DNA of 64,000 nucleotides from Ectothiorhodospira sp. BSL-9 (GCF_001632845.1 NZ_CP011994.1:3172001-3236000); one strand, 5' to 3'. Positions 9,168 through 18,523 are shown, counted from the first letter of the stretch. A program made the numbers and translations. Notes: generated by a model not told the origin, from the sequence alone.

Positions 9168-9400
9168 ATAGGCCGGTATCCGGGCTTGTGGGTCTGAGGC
9201 ATCGATGCCTCAAGGTCGCAGTCCGCCTTCCCACGAAGCCCGCCCTTGAAGGACGAGAACTTCGCAGTGGCTCATCGGGTCTGCAACAACCCACCTACCG
9301 TTGCGGGGGCAGCGCCGGCTTGATCATCGTCGGACGATTGAACCGGTCTTCCCGTTTAACCCACCGGGGGAGACGATCCCAGCAGGCACCTGTAGCGAGG
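9168..9400 (-). ncRNA. Cobalamin (AdoCbl-type) riboswitch
   Basis: On the minus strand the region carries the cobalamin riboswitch elements in order: CTACAGGTGCC near 9400, CGGGAAGACCGGT near 9345, the B12-box core GCTGCCCCCGCAAC near 9310-9297, GAGCCACTG near 9262, GTGGGAAGGCGG near 9228, and a closing CCCGGATACCGGCC near 9172. It is followed by about 165 bases of leader before the receptor ATG at 9003. Such RNAs shut off downstream expression when cobalamin is bound. The aptamer looks intact although the gene it controls is broken. Boundaries are approximate. Confidence 0.9.
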
Positions 9401-9446
9401 CGAAGGATGGCACGAATGGAAAGGAGACCTATTTGCCAAAAATCAA

Positions 9447-10376
9447 TCAACTGGACTCGCGCAACTGATGCAGTTGATCTCTCGCAATGCCGATGAAGTC
9501 CCGCAGATAGCTCAGTTCCAGGTCTGCACGACGCAAGCCCACCCGCAAGACACTCCAGAGACCTTTTGGTCCCAGCGGTCGATCGATCACACCTGACCCG
9601 CTGGAGAGTCTCGGGGCCTGGGAATGTCCCGTGAACTCCCTCAGGGCCCAATCGGGCAGGCTGGCCACACCCCGCCGACTGGCCACCAGTTGCACAAGCA
9701 TGGCGGTCAGTTCCGTTGTGCGCCTGGGCAGATCCAGGCCAGCAGGCCATAGAAAACGATGGCAAATGTCCAGTCGCTCCGGCTCCACCGGATAGGTGAT
9801 CAAAGTCTCCCCGGACAAATCCTCAGGTTTGATGAACGGCGCGTCCGCCAAAGGATGTCCGCAGGGGACGATCAATCGATTTTCGTACTCGAACAGCGCC
9901 AGATACTCGATAGCCGGATCCTCCACAGGATCAGCACTCACCACCGCATCAATCTCACCTTCCCGAAGAGCCTGAATGGGGGCGAAACCGTGGCTCAGGG
10001 TCAGATCCAGTTCCACTTCCGGCCAGTGTTCCCGAAAGGCCGCCAGGGTAGGCATCAACCACTGAAAGCAGCTATGGCATTCCAGGGCCAGGAATAGCCG
10101 GCCACCATGCCCCTGCCGCATGCGCGCCAGATCCCGCTCCACCGCCGCCAGTTCGGGCAGGATCTGCTCCGCCGCCCTCATCAAGCGCTGCCCGGCGGCT
10201 GTCAGCCGCACGGGTCGGGACTTGCGCACGAACAACGTCATCCCGAGATGCTCCTCCAGTTGGCGGAACTGATGAGACAGGGCGGACTGGGTCACGCATA
10301 AGGTCTGCGCAGCCACGGTGATGCTGCCGGTGCGCTGCACTTCCTTGAGCGCGCGCAGGTGACGAATATCCAGCAT
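9447..10376 (-). CDS. metR: LysR-family regulator of methionine biosynthesis
   Basis: MetR activates met genes, with homocysteine as co-inducer in the studied relatives. The start at ATG 10376 (MLDIRHLRAL) follows a GGAG site. The product of 309 aa is the normal MetR length: winged helix in residues 1-60 (QRTGSITVAAQTLCVTQSALSHQFRQL), then a periplasmic-binding-protein-like effector domain with ECHSCFQWLMPTL, characteristic of MetR. It is divergent from metE and a MetR box lies 14 bp upstream of its start, fitting both activation of metE and autoregulation. Confidence 0.9.
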   Translation of the reverse strand: MLDIRHLRALKEVQRTGSITVAAQTLCVTQSALSHQFRQLEEHLGMTLFVRKSRPVRLTAAGQRLMRAAEQILPELAAVERDLARMRQGHGGRLFLALECHSCFQWLMPTLAAFREHWPEVELDLTLSHGFAPIQALREGEIDAVVSADPVEDPAIEYLALFEYENRLIVPCGHPLADAPFIKPEDLSGETLITYPVEPERLDICHRFLWPAGLDLPRRTTELTAMLVQLVASRRGVASLPDWALREFTGHSQAPRLSSGSGVIDRPLGPKGLWSVLRVGLRRADLELSYLRDFIGIARDQLHQLRESS

Positions 10377-10389
10377 GATGATCTCCACA

Positions 10390-10402
10390 TGAACATAATT
10401 CA
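10390..10402. promoter_or_regulatory. MetR box
   Basis: TGAACATAATTCA is a perfect TGAA-N5-TTCA dyad, the established MetR operator. It lies in the 110-bp region between the divergent metR and metE genes, nearer metR. Confidence 0.75.
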
Positions 10403-10486
10403 TGATGATGCCAAATTTAACTCGTTTGATTCATCCAGATGGTCGCCCCAAACTCTTTGGCATCGATTCAATCCAAGGAGCCCGTC

Positions 10487-12808
10487 ATGTCATCCGTTCA
10501 AACCCATGTCCTGGGATTTCCCCGCATCGGTGCCCGCCGCGAGTTGAAACACGCCCTGGAGTCCTACTGGCGTGGGGACATTCCTCGCGAAGAACTGCTC
10601 GATACGGGGCGGGCGTTGCGGCAACGTCACTGGCAATGGCAGGCCCAGGCGGGGATGGACCGGGTAACGGTGGGCGACTTCAGCTTCTATGACCATGTGC
10701 TCGACATGGCGCAGACCCTTGGGGTACTGCCCTCAAGATTTCAGAACGCCGCCACACAGCATCGCCTCGATCAAGGCTTCTATATGGCCCGTGGGCGATC
10801 CAGTGATCCCACTCTGCCGGATGTCCCTGCCCTGGAAATGACCAAATGGTTCGATACCAATTATCACTATCTGGTACCGGAACTGACGTCGGACCAATCG
10901 TTCTTCTGCCAACCCCATACGCTGGTCGAGGAGATTCGCGAAGCGCAGGCGTTGGGCCTTGAGCCCAAACCGGTAATCCTCGGACCCTTAAGTTTCCTCT
11001 ACCTTTCACGAGTCAAGGGCCAGGGGGATCGGCTGGACCTTCTCAACAAGCTGATTCCGATCTATCAGGAATTACTCGAACACATCGCCACCCAGGGCGT
11101 CACCTGGGTGCAGGTGGATGAACCCATCCTGGCCCTTGATCTTACTTGTGCCTGGCAGAGGGCCTTCGAAACGGCTTACCAAGCGCTCAAGGGCGGAGGC
11201 CCACGCATTCTCCTGGCCAGCTATTTCGGTTCGCTGGGTCAGCACCTCCCCTGGGTACTGCAACTGCCTGTAGCGGGACTGCACGTGGATGCGGTTCGGG
11301 GGGCAGGAGAACTCGATCCGGTTGTCGCCGGATTACCGCTGGACAAGGTGCTGTCGGTCGGCATCGTGGACGGTCGTAACGTATGGGCCAATAACCTGGA
11401 AACCAGCCTGGGACGCCTGGCACCTGTGTCCGAAGAACTCGGACAACGACTTTGGGTGTCCTCCTCCTGTTCGCTGCTGCATGTGCCGCTGGATCTGGAC
11501 CTAGAAAGCGAGCTGGATGGCGAGATCCAAGGCTGGCTGGCCTTCGCAAAACAGAAGCTGCAGGAGATTCAATGGCTGCGTTTGGGGCTGGTGGAAGGCA
11601 GGGAGGCAGTGGTCGGCCCGCTCGCCAGGCGTCGTGCTGCCCTGGAGGCGCGCTGGCGCTCCACTCGGGTTCATCACTCAGAGGTGCGGGATCGCGCCCG
11701 GCGAGTCACCGAAGATCAGACCCGCCGTCAATCTGCATACCCGCTTCGTGCCGCCGCGCAACGAGCGCGCCTGAATCTGCCTCCATTACCCACAACAACC
11801 ATTGGCTCCTTCCCACAAACCCATGATATCCGCCGTATTCGCAAGGCCTTCCGTAGTGGAAAATGCACGTCAGCGGACTACGAGCAGGCCATGCAGGCTG
11901 AAATCGAGCGGGTGATCCGCTATCAGGAACAGGTGGGCCTGGACCTGCTGGTTCACGGCGAGCCAGAGCGCAATGACATGGTGGAGTACTTTGGTGAGCA
12001 GCTGGCCGGATACGCCTTTACCCGCCACGGCTGGGTGCAAAGCTATGGCTCCCGCTGCGTCAAGCCGCCCGTGATCTATGGAGATGTCCATCGCCCCCGC
12101 CCGATGACCGTGGAGTGGAGTCGCCAGGCTCAGTCACTCACTAACCGACCGGTCAAGGGCATGCTCACCGGCCCGGTGACCATGCTCCAATGGGCCTTTG
12201 TAAGGGATGACCAGCCCCGGTCAGAGACCGCCCTGCAGATCGCACTGGCCCTGCGTGACGAGATCAATGACCTTGCCGCAGCCGGGATCCCGGCGATCCA
12301 GGTGGACGAGCCCGCCTTTCGTGAGGGTCTTCCACTGCGCCGCGGGGACTGGGACGCCTACCTGACATGGGCCATCCGAGTCTTCCGCCTGGCCACCGGT
12401 GGCGTAGGCGACGATGTACAGATCCACACCCATATGTGCTACTCCGAGTTCAACGACATCATGGACGCCATCGCCGGATTGGACGCGGATGTGATTACCA
12501 TTGAAACGTCCCGTTCGGACATGGCGCTGCTGGATGCCTTTGAGCAATCCACCTACCCCAACGAGATCGGACCCGGTGTCTACGACATTCACTCTCCCAG
12601 GGTGCCGGAGACCAGGGACATGATCGAACTGATGCAAAAAGCCATGGCTCTTATCCCCGCGGAACGCCTCTGGGTCAATCCAGACTGCGGGCTCAAGACC
12701 CGCGACTGGGACGAGGTGAAGCCAGCCCTGGCTCGCATGGTGGAGGCCGCCAAGGTGTTGCGTAACCAGGTCTCGCGTGAGGCTCTAACATCCGCTGAGG
12801 CCTCCTGA
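10487..12808 (+). CDS. metE: Cobalamin-independent methionine synthase
   Basis: MetE transfers a methyl group from methyl-tetrahydropteroyl-triglutamate to homocysteine in the cytosol. The 773-aa reading starts at ATG 10487 after AAGGAG; the upstream in-frame ATG at 10439 has no ribosome site. The N-terminal half opens with LGFPRIGARRELK and the catalytic half has TTIGSFPQTHDIRR. Zinc ligands are visible in HTHMCYSEF and in NPDCGLKTR near the C-terminus. The gene is divergent from metR. Because it needs no B12, its presence fits with loss of the neighbouring B12 receptor, though that link is inference. Confidence 0.97.
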   Translation: MSSVQTHVLGFPRIGARRELKHALESYWRGDIPREELLDTGRALRQRHWQWQAQAGMDRVTVGDFSFYDHVLDMAQTLGVLPSRFQNAATQHRLDQGFYMARGRSSDPTLPDVPALEMTKWFDTNYHYLVPELTSDQSFFCQPHTLVEEIREAQALGLEPKPVILGPLSFLYLSRVKGQGDRLDLLNKLIPIYQELLEHIATQGVTWVQVDEPILALDLTCAWQRAFETAYQALKGGGPRILLASYFGSLGQHLPWVLQLPVAGLHVDAVRGAGELDPVVAGLPLDKVLSVGIVDGRNVWANNLETSLGRLAPVSEELGQRLWVSSSCSLLHVPLDLDLESELDGEIQGWLAFAKQKLQEIQWLRLGLVEGREAVVGPLARRRAALEARWRSTRVHHSEVRDRARRVTEDQTRRQSAYPLRAAAQRARLNLPPLPTTTIGSFPQTHDIRRIRKAFRSGKCTSADYEQAMQAEIERVIRYQEQVGLDLLVHGEPERNDMVEYFGEQLAGYAFTRHGWVQSYGSRCVKPPVIYGDVHRPRPMTVEWSRQAQSLTNRPVKGMLTGPVTMLQWAFVRDDQPRSETALQIALALRDEINDLAAAGIPAIQVDEPAFREGLPLRRGDWDAYLTWAIRVFRLATGGVGDDVQIHTHMCYSEFNDIMDAIAGLDADVITIETSRSDMALLDAFEQSTYPNEIGPGVYDIHSPRVPETRDMIELMQKAMALIPAERLWVNPDCGLKTRDWDEVKPALARMVEAAKVLRNQVSREALTSAEAS

Positions 12809-12825
12809 CGACTTACGGCAACCCG

Positions 12826-12848
12826 CCCCTGCCGGTGATCGGCAGGGG
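12826..12848 (+). terminator. Hairpin after metE
   Basis: CCCCTGCCG (12826-12834) and CGGCAGGGG (12840-12848) form a perfect 9-bp stem with loop GTGAT, 18 bp past the metE stop. There is no clear T-run, so termination strength is uncertain. Confidence 0.55.
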
Positions 12849-12887
12849 CTGCGTTAGTCAGAAGGCCTCAGCAGCAAGAAGGCCATT

Positions 12888-12934
12888 GCACAAAATATTG
12901 TGTCTGATAGAGTGCGCAACACCATATATAGACC
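12888..12934 (+). promoter_or_regulatory. Pair of NrdR boxes upstream of nrdD
   Basis: Two 16-bp palindromic sites, GCACAAAATATTGTGT (12888-12903) and ACACCATATATAGACC (12919-12934), match the NrdR-box pattern ACAC-AT-rich-GTGT. They are spaced 31 bp start to start, three helical turns, as in known NrdR operators. The second ends 18 bp before the nrdD ATG. NrdR represses ribonucleotide reductase genes when dATP is plentiful. Confidence 0.75.
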
Positions 12935-12952
12935 CTCACAGGATCATTCCCC

Positions 12953-14989
12953 ATGGAACCCCTTCCTTCCCACCTCCCCGGGTTGCCCACCCAGGTCGTC
13001 AAGCGCGACGGTCGTCGTCTGCCGTTTGATGCCGCCCGCATCGAGTCCGCCATCCGCCGGGCTGGTCAGGCCACTGGGGAATTCGGGGACCACGAAGCCG
13101 CCCTTCTCACCTCTCAGGGCGTGAAGGTATTGGCACATCGCTTTGCCCAGGGTCAGTGTCCGGACATCGAGAATATTCAGGATGTGGTTGAACAGACTCT
13201 GATCAGTGCGAACCACCTGCGCACCGCACGGGCCTACATCGTCTACCGGGAACAGCACAAGGCCCTGCGGGCCGACCGCCGCACCCTGGTGGACGTGGAC
13301 GCCTCCATCAGCGAATACCTGGACCGTTCCGACTGGAGGGTGGCCGCCAACGCCAACCAGGGCTATTCCCTGGGCGGTCTGATCCTCAACACCTCCGGCA
13401 AGATGATTGCGAATTACTGGCTCAACCACGTCTATCCGCCGGAAATCGGCCAGGCTCACCGGGACGGCGACTACCATATCCATGATCTGGACATGCTGGC
13501 CGGCTACTGCGCCGGCTGGTCCCTGCGCACCCTGCTGGTGGAGGGCTTCAACGGTGTGCCGGGCAAGGTGGAGGCCGCCCCGCCCCGTCACTTCTCATCC
13601 GCCATAGGTCAGATCGTCAACTTCCTGGGCACCTTGCAGAACGAATGGGCCGGCGCCCAGGCCTTTTCCAGCTTCGACACCTATATGGCCCCCTTCATCC
13701 GCGTGGACCGGCTCGGCTACGCCCAGGTGAAGCAGTACATGCAGGAACTGATCTACAACCTCAACGTGCCTTCCCGCTGGGGCTGCCAGACGCCCTTCAC
13801 CAATCTCACCTTCGACTGGGTCTGCCCGGAAGACCTGCGCGAACAGGTGCCCATCATCGGCGGCCAGGAGCAGCCTTTCTGTTACGGGGATTTGCAGGAA
13901 GAGATGGACATGATCAACCAGGCCTACATCGAGGTGATGACAGAAGGAGATGCCCGGGACCGAATCTTCACCTTCCCCATCCCCACCTACAACATCACCC
14001 CGGATTTCCCCTGGGAGAGCCCCAATACGGAACGGCTATTCGCCATGACCGCCAAGTATGGCCTGCCCTACTTCCAGAATTTCCTCAATTCGGAGTTGTC
14101 TCCAAACATGGTGCGTTCCATGTGCTGCCGGCTGCAACTGGACCTGAGGGAACTGCTCAAACGGGGCAATGGCTTGTTCGGCTCGGCGGAACAGACCGGT
14201 TCCCTGGGGGTGGTCACCATCAACTGCGCCCGCCTGGGCTTTACACATCGAGGCGACGAGGTCGGCCTGCTGGCCCGCCTGGATCAGCTACTGGAACTGG
14301 CCCGCAATAGCCTGGAGATCAAGCGCAAGGTCATCGCCCGACATATGGAGGACGGCCTGTTTCCCTATACCCGGCGTTATCTGGGCACCCTGCGCAACCA
14401 TTTCTCCACCATCGGCGTCAACGGCATCAATGAGATGATCCGCAACTTCACTGATGATCTTGAGGACATCACCAGCGAGGAGGGTCACGCCATGGCCCTG
14501 CGCCTACTGGATCACGTGCGCCAGCGTATGGTCGAATTTCAGGAAGAAACCGGTCATATGTACAACCTGGAGGCCACACCGGCGGAAGGCACGACCTACC
14601 GCTTTGCGCGAGAGGATCGCAAGCGCTATCCAGGCATCCTCCAGGCCGGTAGCCCGGAGGCACCCTACTACACCAACAGCTCTCAACTACCCGTGGGCTT
14701 TACCAACGACCCCTTCGAGGCACTCGCCCGCCAGGAAGATCTGCAGACCCGCTACACCGGCGGCACCGTATTGCATTTGTACATGAGCGAACAAATCTCT
14801 TCCCACCAGGCCTGCAAACGCCTGGTTCGCCGATCCCTGGAGAATTTCCGCCAACCCTACATCACCATCACCCCGATCTTTTCCATCTGCCCCAAGCACG
14901 GCTACATCGCCGGTGAACACGCCTTCTGTCCCAAGTGCGACGCAGAGATCATCGCTCGCAAACAGGCCCAGGCCGCATCGGTGAGCTGA
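12953..14989 (+). CDS. nrdD: Class III anaerobic ribonucleoside-triphosphate reductase, catalytic part
   Basis: NrdD reduces ribonucleotides to deoxyribonucleotides without oxygen, using a glycyl radical. The 678-aa product has an N-terminal ATP-cone (residues about 13-105, VVKRDGRRLPFDAARIESAI), the barrel with DYHIHDLDMLAGYC, and the finger-loop cysteines in MVRSMCCRLQ (C391, C392), one of which should form the thiyl radical. It ends with the zinc-binding pair CPKH and CPKC near residues 650-668 and then stops. The RVxGY glycyl-radical motif that normally follows the zinc site is absent. It appears instead in the next small gene, 29 bp downstream. Expression is probably under NrdR. Confidence 0.95.
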   Translation: MEPLPSHLPGLPTQVVKRDGRRLPFDAARIESAIRRAGQATGEFGDHEAALLTSQGVKVLAHRFAQGQCPDIENIQDVVEQTLISANHLRTARAYIVYREQHKALRADRRTLVDVDASISEYLDRSDWRVAANANQGYSLGGLILNTSGKMIANYWLNHVYPPEIGQAHRDGDYHIHDLDMLAGYCAGWSLRTLLVEGFNGVPGKVEAAPPRHFSSAIGQIVNFLGTLQNEWAGAQAFSSFDTYMAPFIRVDRLGYAQVKQYMQELIYNLNVPSRWGCQTPFTNLTFDWVCPEDLREQVPIIGGQEQPFCYGDLQEEMDMINQAYIEVMTEGDARDRIFTFPIPTYNITPDFPWESPNTERLFAMTAKYGLPYFQNFLNSELSPNMVRSMCCRLQLDLRELLKRGNGLFGSAEQTGSLGVVTINCARLGFTHRGDEVGLLARLDQLLELARNSLEIKRKVIARHMEDGLFPYTRRYLGTLRNHFSTIGVNGINEMIRNFTDDLEDITSEEGHAMALRLLDHVRQRMVEFQEETGHMYNLEATPAEGTTYRFAREDRKRYPGILQAGSPEAPYYTNSSQLPVGFTNDPFEALARQEDLQTRYTGGTVLHLYMSEQISSHQACKRLVRRSLENFRQPYITITPIFSICPKHGYIAGEHAFCPKCDAEIIARKQAQAASVS

Positions 14990-15018
14990 CACACACCATA
15001 CTTCAAGGAGTCCCCACC

Positions 15019-15210
15019 ATGAACAGCAACAACCAAACCCCGGCCGGCATCACCCTGAGCGACGAGGAACGTACCCCATGTGAAATCTGGACCCGGGTGA
15101 TGGGCTATCACCGCCCTGTGTCCGCTTTCAACAGGGGCAAGCAATCCGAGCACACCGAACGCTGCCAGTTCATGGAACCGAGTCCCGAGGCTCATGCGTC
15201 AAACCGCTGA
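15019..15210 (+). CDS. Separate glycyl-radical tail of the anaerobic ribonucleotide reductase (63 aa)
   Basis: The start ATG at 15019 follows a strong AAGGAG site with 8-base spacing, so this is a real independent gene and not a simple read-through. The 63-aa product contains ERTPCEIWTRVMGYHRPV and FNRGKQSE. This matches the extreme C-terminus of thermotogal and bdellovibrio-type NrdD proteins, where the RVxGY glycine carries the radical (here G29). The frame differs from nrdD, and nrdG starts inside its last codons (17-bp overlap). I infer that it binds the NrdD barrel and is activated by NrdG, so that the reductase is a split enzyme. It might alternatively serve as a spare tail, as GrcA does for pyruvate formate-lyase. 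Confidence 0.75.
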   Translation: MNSNNQTPAGITLSDEERTPCEIWTRVMGYHRPVSAFNRGKQSEHTERCQFMEPSPEAHASNR

Positions 15211-15790
15211 GTCGAACCTGCGTATCGGCGGTCTCACACCTCTGACCACCATCGACTATCCCGGACAGTTGGCTGCTGTGCTCTTCTGCCAGGGTTGTTC
15301 CTGGCGCTGCCACTACTGCCACAATGCCCACCTGCAGCCCATGACAAGTGAAAATATCATGCAGTGGGATCAGGTTCGGGCATTTCTGGATCGGCGGCGA
15401 GGCCTGCTTGATGCGGTGGTCTTCAGTGGCGGAGAACCCACTTTGCAAGCGGGATTAGCCGACGCCATGGCCCAGGTACGGGCGATGGGATTCAAGGTAG
15501 GGCTGCATACGGCCGGAGCCTATCCAAAACGCTTGGGCCGGGTACTGCACGTCACCGATTGGGTGGGCCTGGACATCAAGGGCCTGCCTTCGGACTACCC
15601 TCGAATTACCGGCGTACCCGGTTCCGGTGAAGCGGCTTGGGAGAGCCTTGATCGCATCCTGGCTGCCAACGTGGCCCTGGAAGTGCGCACCACCATGGTG
15701 CCCGAGTTGGAAGCATCCCTGCCCTCACTGAAGACCCGACTGGAGCGAGTCGGTGTCCGGCACCACCGCCTGCAAACGGTCAGGGCCTGA
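15194..15790 (+). CDS. nrdG: Anaerobic ribonucleotide reductase activating enzyme (radical SAM)
   Basis: A 198-aa radical SAM protein with the cluster motif CQGCSWRCHYCHN (CxxxCxxC) near residues 33-45 and the SAM-binding VVFSGGEPTLQ. It uses S-adenosylmethionine to make the glycyl radical on NrdD. It overlaps the small glycyl-radical gene by 17 bp, which indicates tight co-expression. The C-terminus (GVRHHRLQTVRA) is slightly unusual: the stop falls just where a recombinase fragment begins, so the last few native residues may have been replaced at the junction. Confidence 0.9.
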   Translation: MRQTAESNLRIGGLTPLTTIDYPGQLAAVLFCQGCSWRCHYCHNAHLQPMTSENIMQWDQVRAFLDRRRGLLDAVVFSGGEPTLQAGLADAMAQVRAMGFKVGLHTAGAYPKRLGRVLHVTDWVGLDIKGLPSDYPRITGVPGSGEAAWESLDRILAANVALEVRTTMVPELEASLPSLKTRLERVGVRHHRLQTVRA

Positions 15791-15870
15791 TCGGTGGCAA
15801 TCCACAGGAGTACGACACCCACTCACTGCGCCGAACCAAGGCCACACTGACCTACTCACGGGTGAGTCGG
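15784..15870 (+). pseudogene. Fragment of a tyrosine recombinase (catalytic core)
   Basis: In the frame starting at 15784 the DNA reads LIGGNPQEYDTHSLRRTKATLTY, which is the box II region (HxLRR) of the widespread short phage-type integrases. Nothing else of that gene is left here: no start, no N-terminal half and no catalytic tyrosine. It overlaps the last codons of nrdG. A fragment matching the N-terminal half of the same integrase type lies at about 19485-19613. Confidence 0.7.
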
Positions 15871-15886
15871 ATGAGCGTCCGTTCCC

Positions 15887-16618
15887 ATGGACGAGCTGGT
15901 CAGAGCCGAAAGCCGATTGAACAAAGGCACCCTGGTGATGAACGCCGTTGCACGGCAATTGATCTCCTTCGCAGTGCGTGCGCCATCCGGACATAACACC
16001 CAGCCGTGGCAGTTCTCGGTGGAACAGGACACGATCCGGATCTACCCCGACCTGTCCCGACGTCTGCCGGTGGTCGACCCGGACAATCACGCACTGTTCA
16101 TCAGCCTCGGCTGCGCGCTCGAAAACCTCGTCGTCGCCGCCTCACAACACGGCCTTGCGGCCAGCGTCGACTACTTCCCCTCCGATGAACCACAGGAGTG
16201 TCTGCGGGTTCGGCTGTCGGCGGGCGCTGACGCAGGCGAAGATACAGGTGTATTGTTCCGAGCGATTCCCGAACGGCAGTCGAATCGGGGGACCTACGAC
16301 GGGCGAGCGATCGTTGCTTCCGATCTTGCCCGGATTCTGGCGGCTAGCCGCCGCGATGCCCTGGAAGTACGCGCGTTCAACGTCGGCGATCCGGACGTCG
16401 AGCCGATGATCCGCTTCGTCCGGGAGGGCAACATCGCCCAGTTCAACGATCCAGCCTTCATCGCGGAGCTCGTGTCGTGGATACGCTTTTCCCGGGGCGT
16501 CGAAGAGGGACGAGCACAGGAACATCACCAGATAGAGCAGCCGGGCCGACATCCATCTCTAGAAGGTAGCCCGCCACTCTACCCCAATGGCTGCCCCCCC
16601 TCATCCTGGGCCATGTAA
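15887..16618 (+). pseudogene. Truncated nitroreductase-like protein (Acg family)
   Basis: The N-terminal part matches the Acg-type FMN-binding nitroreductases: AVRAPSGHNTQPWQF, RLPVVDPDNHALFISLGCALENL, RAIPERQSNRGTYDG. A better start may be ATG 15938 (MNAVARQLIS). The homology continues to ELVSWIRFSRG near 16500 and then breaks into unrelated low-quality sequence running into the end of the next gene. The family is usually over 300 residues, so roughly the last third is missing. It lies in a scarred region next to a recombinase fragment and is probably inactive. Confidence 0.6.
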
Positions 16619-18523
16619 GCATGGACGGCACCCATGACCTCGTCGATATCAAAGGGTATGCCGATGTAACGATCAAAGCCGGCTTCAAGGCCTTTGCAAA
16701 CATCATTAGCCGAGGCTCGGGCCGTCAAACCCACCACCGGGATATGACGCGTTGCCGCCATGGACTTGAGACGTTCGAGCACCTCGAAGCCATGCATATC
16801 GGGGAGCTCGAGGTCGAGAAAGATCAGGCGGGGCTTGTAGGCAGTGGCCAGATCCAGCCCCAAAGACGCCGTCGGCGATCCCATGTAATCCACATCCTTC
16901 AAGCGCGACAGCACACGCTGCAACAGCCTGAGATTGGTCATGCTATCGTCAATGTGCAGAACCAGCCCCCGGGCCTTTTCGGCATTGACAGTCACCGATC
17001 GCGTCGCATGCATGGAGGACTGAGTGCCATCTGCCAGGGGCATGGTAATGGAAAACCGACTGCCCACCCCCTGGACGCTTTCCACGGATAGGCTACCGCC
17101 CATGGCTTCCACCAGCTTCTTGCTGATGACCAGGCCGATACCGGTGCCTTCTACATGCTCCCGCCCCAGTCGCTCAAAGGGCCGAAACACATCGGCTATT
17201 CGGTCCTGCGGAATGCCAATCCCCGTATCCTTGACATCAATCCGTATGCTTTCCTGCTCGCCATCACCCTGCCGCCGGACACTGACACTTCACCTCGCCG
17301 TTGGGGCGATTGTATTTGATGCCGTTGGACAACAGATTAACCATGACCTGACGCAGCCGGGTGGGATCACAATCCACCGCAACATGATCCTCCAGATCCA
17401 ACTCCAACCTCACGCGGCGCGCCTCCGCGAGGGCGGTGACCAAGCTGAAAGCTTCCTCCGCAAGGGCCTTGCAGTCTTCGGTCGAGGTGGAAAGCTCTAG
17501 GCGCCCCGCTTCCACCTTCGACAGATCCAGGATCTCGTCGATCAGCCCCAGCAGATGCTGGCCTGCCCTCTGGATCTCCTCCAGGTTGGCGGCCTGCTCG
17601 GGCGTCAGGTCGGGGTCGTACTGGAGCAGTTGACCAAAACCCAGCACGGCATTGAGCGGCGTGCGCAGCTCATGACTCATTCCGAGCACAAAATCCGACT
17701 TGAACTGGTTCGCTCGATCTGCCGCCTTCTTCGACTCAATCAGGGTCTGTTCGATCCGTTTGCGCTCTGAGATGTCCTGCGTCGTGCCGAAAATCTGTAC
17801 AGGCTCACCATCTTCATCGAAGCGAACCCGGGCCCAGTGGTTCACCCAGATGAATTCACCATCGGATCGGCGGATACGGTATTCAATGGGTTTGATCCCG
17901 GGTCGTCTGGTCTGCAAAGCGCTCTCATGATTTGCCTTCACGCGCTCCAGATCATCAGGATGGACACGCCCCCAGTACTCTTCAGCCGTGGGCTTGAAAT
18001 CAGACGTATCGTGCCCAAGCATCTCGAAGGTGGCGTCGCACCACCACACATCATCGTTTCGCAGGTCCACTTCCCAGTGACCTAGCTGAGCCAATTCGCT
18101 GGCTTCCCGCAGCCGTGCGCGACTGAGGGAAAGTTCAGACCCCAGGACCTTGAACTCCGTGATATCAACAACCTGCCCATGCCAGAGCACCGACCCATCG
18201 GGTAACGACTCGGGCTGGGCATATTCTTCGACCCAGAGCAAGCCTTGTTCCGGATGGTGGACTCGGTATTGATAGCGGAGGGGGGTTTGGGTGGCGGCGG
18301 AATGACCGTAATAGCGTCGTGCTTGGGAAGCATCGTCAGGATGCATCCGGTCCAACACCTTCATCGGATCATCCAGGGCCTGACCAGGGGTGAGCCCGAA
18401 GATCGCCTCGATGGCCTGGTTCACATACTCGTACCGACAAATCCCATCCGGGTTCATTCGGTACTGAAAGATCATCGACGGCAGACACGACACGCTGCGT
18501 GCTAAAGAGTGCGACTCCTGCAT
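16579..18523 (-). pseudogene. PAS hybrid sensor kinase with a one-base frameshift (paralogue 1)
   Basis: The probable start is ATG 18523 (MQESHSLARSV), which has AGGGG upstream and aligns with the start of the paralogue at 21620. Domains in order: two PAS domains (the first with VLWHGQVVDIT, the second with IFGTTQDISERK), a HisKA box with MSHELRTPLNAVLGFG, an HATPase domain and a receiver with IFLDLELPDMHG. The reading frame breaks at about 17287, just after NLLSNGIKYNRPNGEVK, where one extra base separates the N box from the GTGIGLV and receiver part. Removing one base restores a full hybrid kinase. It is either a recent pseudogene or a sequence error. No output regulator is adjacent. Confidence 0.75.
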
